Origin: Bryobacterales bacterium
Lineage (GTDB): Bacteria > Acidobacteriota > Terriglobia > Bryobacterales > Bryobacteraceae
Direction: 5' to 3'
Assembly: GCA_025463005.1 (NCBI GenBank)
Contig: JAOAPR010000206.1
Span: forward strand, 27,830 to 91,829
Length of the DNA: 64,000 bases
Shown: piece by piece, positions 62,832-64,000 of the stretch
Layout: each line of letters starts with the position of its first letter
Position numbering within the stretch: position 1 is the stretch's first letter
Program-made: the position numbers and the translations under genes
The notes under the pieces: model-generated
Database searches by the model: none
Seen by the model: the letters and a program-made list of their open reading frames with translations, nothing else
What the model was told of the DNA's origin: nothing

Positions 62832-63482
62832 TCAAAACGCGCGTCTTCGAAGGCGTAATGCAACTAAGGCCAAGCCGAGCGCCACATTAACACAAGTGGT
62901 CGGTTCGGGCGTCACCAGAATGAAATTATTGGCAACATCGAAAGCGATGCTGTTTCCGTTTTTATCGGTGAGGCTTGTGAACGCGGGGTTGATTGTCCAT
63001 GGCAGCTTCGAGCCCACGGGCGTATTGCTGGCCACGCTAAAGTACACCACACCGAGCACGTAACCCGCATTCGGTACAACTGCGGTGAAACTCCCCGGCG
63101 TGGCAGCCGTGTCGGCGCCGTCCATCTTTTGGCCGGGTGGATCGTGGTTCAGGGTGGGACAAAAGAGGGAGTTACCCTCAAAAAGCATGGTGTGCCCGTC
63201 GCAGGTCGTGCCAGTAAAGACGATGCGGGAATCGGCGATGTCCACTTCAAACGAGTAAGCGGAAATATTCAGAGTGGTATTAGTGAAGTTCAGGAGCACA
63301 ATACCGACCTGGCCCATCCCTCCCGGAAGCGCCGGTTGCCCTATCGATCTTGTGTCACCGAGTAGCAAGGATCCTGCGTGAGCTGGTACTGCCCCGAACA
63401 AAGTAACAAGAATCGCAAGCAGAATGAGAGGACGACCGATTTTTTGATCACCGTTTTTCGTTCGAGTTAGCCGAGTATGCAT
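62832..63482 (-). CDS. PEP-CTERM-sorted exported protein
   Basis: A 216-residue protein from the ATG at 63482 (GGAGG 4 bases upstream). Signal peptide (about 10-37, ..VPAHAG), a single beta-rich domain, and a C-terminal PEP-CTERM sorting signal: TPEPTT, a hydrophobic helix (VNVALGLALVALRL) and RRRAF at the end. Such signals are processed by exosortase EpsH/XrtA-type systems and are linked to extracellular polysaccharide; no exosortase gene is in this window. The central domain is unknown. It lies convergent to the PQQ dehydrogenase gene, with a decayed copy of that gene's 3' end on its other side. Confidence 0.88.
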   Translation of the reverse strand: MHTRLTRTKNGDQKIGRPLILLAILVTLFGAVPAHAGSLLLGDTRSIGQPALPGGMGQVGIVLLNFTNTTLNISAYSFEVDIADSRIVFTGTTCDGHTMLFEGNSLFCPTLNHDPPGQKMDGADTAATPGSFTAVVPNAGYVLGVVYFSVASNTPVGSKLPWTINPAFTSLTDKNGNSIAFDVANNFILVTPEPTTCVNVALGLALVALRLRRRAF

Positions 63483-63580
63483 TTTTCCTCCAGGCACGAT
63501 TGTACGCTTTCTAGGTTAGGCGAGTTCTACCTGAGTCTGTCACGAGGGGTGCTGGCAGTCGGTCCACGGGCAGCGGACAT

Positions 63581-63999
63581 CCCAAGCCCATCGGGGGACC
63601 GGTGATCGGGTCGCCCACGGCCGACGGCATGCGCTCAGCCCTGCAGGCGTGGGACCTGGTGTTCCAGTCGATCAACGACGGGCGCTTCCGCGCGGTAACG
63701 GCCGACAAGGGCGAGATCCTGGATGAGATCCAGACGGGGCGCACGGGCATGGCTCCGCCGATCACGTATGAAGCGGACGGCAAACAATATGTTGCGTTCC
63801 AGGGCGGCTTGGGGCGTCCCGCGGCGACGGTGGGTCCGAACGACGCGAAGATCGACAACCCGCCGATGATGTTCGTGTTCGCGCTGGATGGGAACGCGGA
63901 GTTGCCGAAACCTGCTCGCCACCTGCTCCGCGCCAGAACAACAATAACCCGCCCCAGCCGCCGGCGCCGGGAGCGGCTCCGGAGTTGCAGCAGCGCTAG
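63581..63999 (+). pseudogene. Decayed copy of the 3' part of the PQQ dehydrogenase gene
   Basis: The stretch matches 62291-62800 nearly base for base at its ends and codes the same PKPIGGPVIG, NDGRFRAVTADKGEIL and YVAFQGGLGRPAATVGPN segments. An in-frame 78-base deletion removes 26 residues after AWD, including part of a propeller blade. A one-base loss near 63914 shifts the frame after ELPKPA, so the old stop (TAG at 63997-63999, after CAGCAGCGC as in the intact gene) is read out of frame. The 5' two-thirds of the gene and any start are missing. It is a remnant of a former tandem duplicate. Confidence 0.9.
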
Positions 64000-64000
64000 G

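Noticed and set aside
61628..62863. Antisense open frame of about 411 codons in the PQQ dehydrogenase
   Set aside because: Arg/His-rich composition typical of an antisense shadow; the + strand has all quinoprotein motifs.

Overview
The window looks like a chromosomal segment of an acidobacterium of the Solibacter/Bryobacter type. This is an inference from gene content: very large TonB-dependent receptors with an N-terminal carboxypeptidase-regulatory-like domain, DUF1592/DUF1552 and DUF1549-DUF1553/DUF1501 gene pairs, exported ankyrin proteins, winged-helix/TolB-like fusions, PQQ dehydrogenases and GC-rich coding sequence. No rRNA, tRNA, CRISPR array, transposase or phage gene was recognised.

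Layout. 1-4.5 kb: the 5' part of a secreted alpha/beta hydrolase, an RRM RNA-binding protein, an exported EF-hand protein, a lysine-rich histone-H1-like protein, a CYTH phosphatase/cyclase-like protein, and a small operon of a DksA/TraR-type zinc finger with a sigma54 activator that lacks a sensor domain. 4.7-11.5 kb (block A): an exported two-cysteine protein of unknown family, a VOC protein, an exported ankyrin protein, a DUF1592-type c-heme protein and a Tat-exported DUF1552 protein. 11.6-15.1 kb: a TonB-dependent receptor broken by a single in-frame TGA. 15.2-23.3 kb: a MocR regulator, a short winged-helix/TolB-like protein, a second two-cysteine protein, a Tat-exported metallo-beta-lactamase-fold protein, a DedA-rhodanese fusion, a mannose-1-phosphate guanylyltransferase-like protein and an MscS channel. 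23.5-30.1 kb: a heavy-metal RND efflux operon whose last gene is a DUF190 PII-like protein, preceded by an FG-GAP-like exported protein.

30.4-44.1 kb: two TonB-dependent receptors flank a three-heme DUF1549-DUF1553 protein with its DUF1501 partner, a GAF-sigma54 activator and an exported adenosine-deaminase-like enzyme. The deaminase and the second receptor are divergent. They share an intergenic region with two copies of a GACAAATTTGTC-type palindrome, placed between candidate sigma54 promoters. 44.6-46.6 kb: a flavin disulfide reductase and a small secreted His/Gly-rich protein behind a very good sigma54 promoter. 46.8-55.6 kb (block B): a second copy of the DUF1592/DUF1552/ankyrin set in permuted order, two more two-cysteine proteins, a DUF6152 protein and a metallo-beta-lactamase-fold protein. 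55.7-64 kb: a LysR regulator, a fourth large receptor, a PQQ alcohol dehydrogenase, a PEP-CTERM protein and a decayed partial copy of the dehydrogenase gene.

How it may work together (inference). Most proteins here carry Sec, Tat or lipoprotein export signals. Large outer-membrane receptors would import oligomeric or chelated substrates, while heme-, quinone- and metal-dependent periplasmic enzymes oxidise or hydrolyse them. The ankyrin/DUF1592/DUF1552 cassette occurs twice, each time tightly coupled but in a different order, and is the best candidate in this window for an undescribed functional unit.
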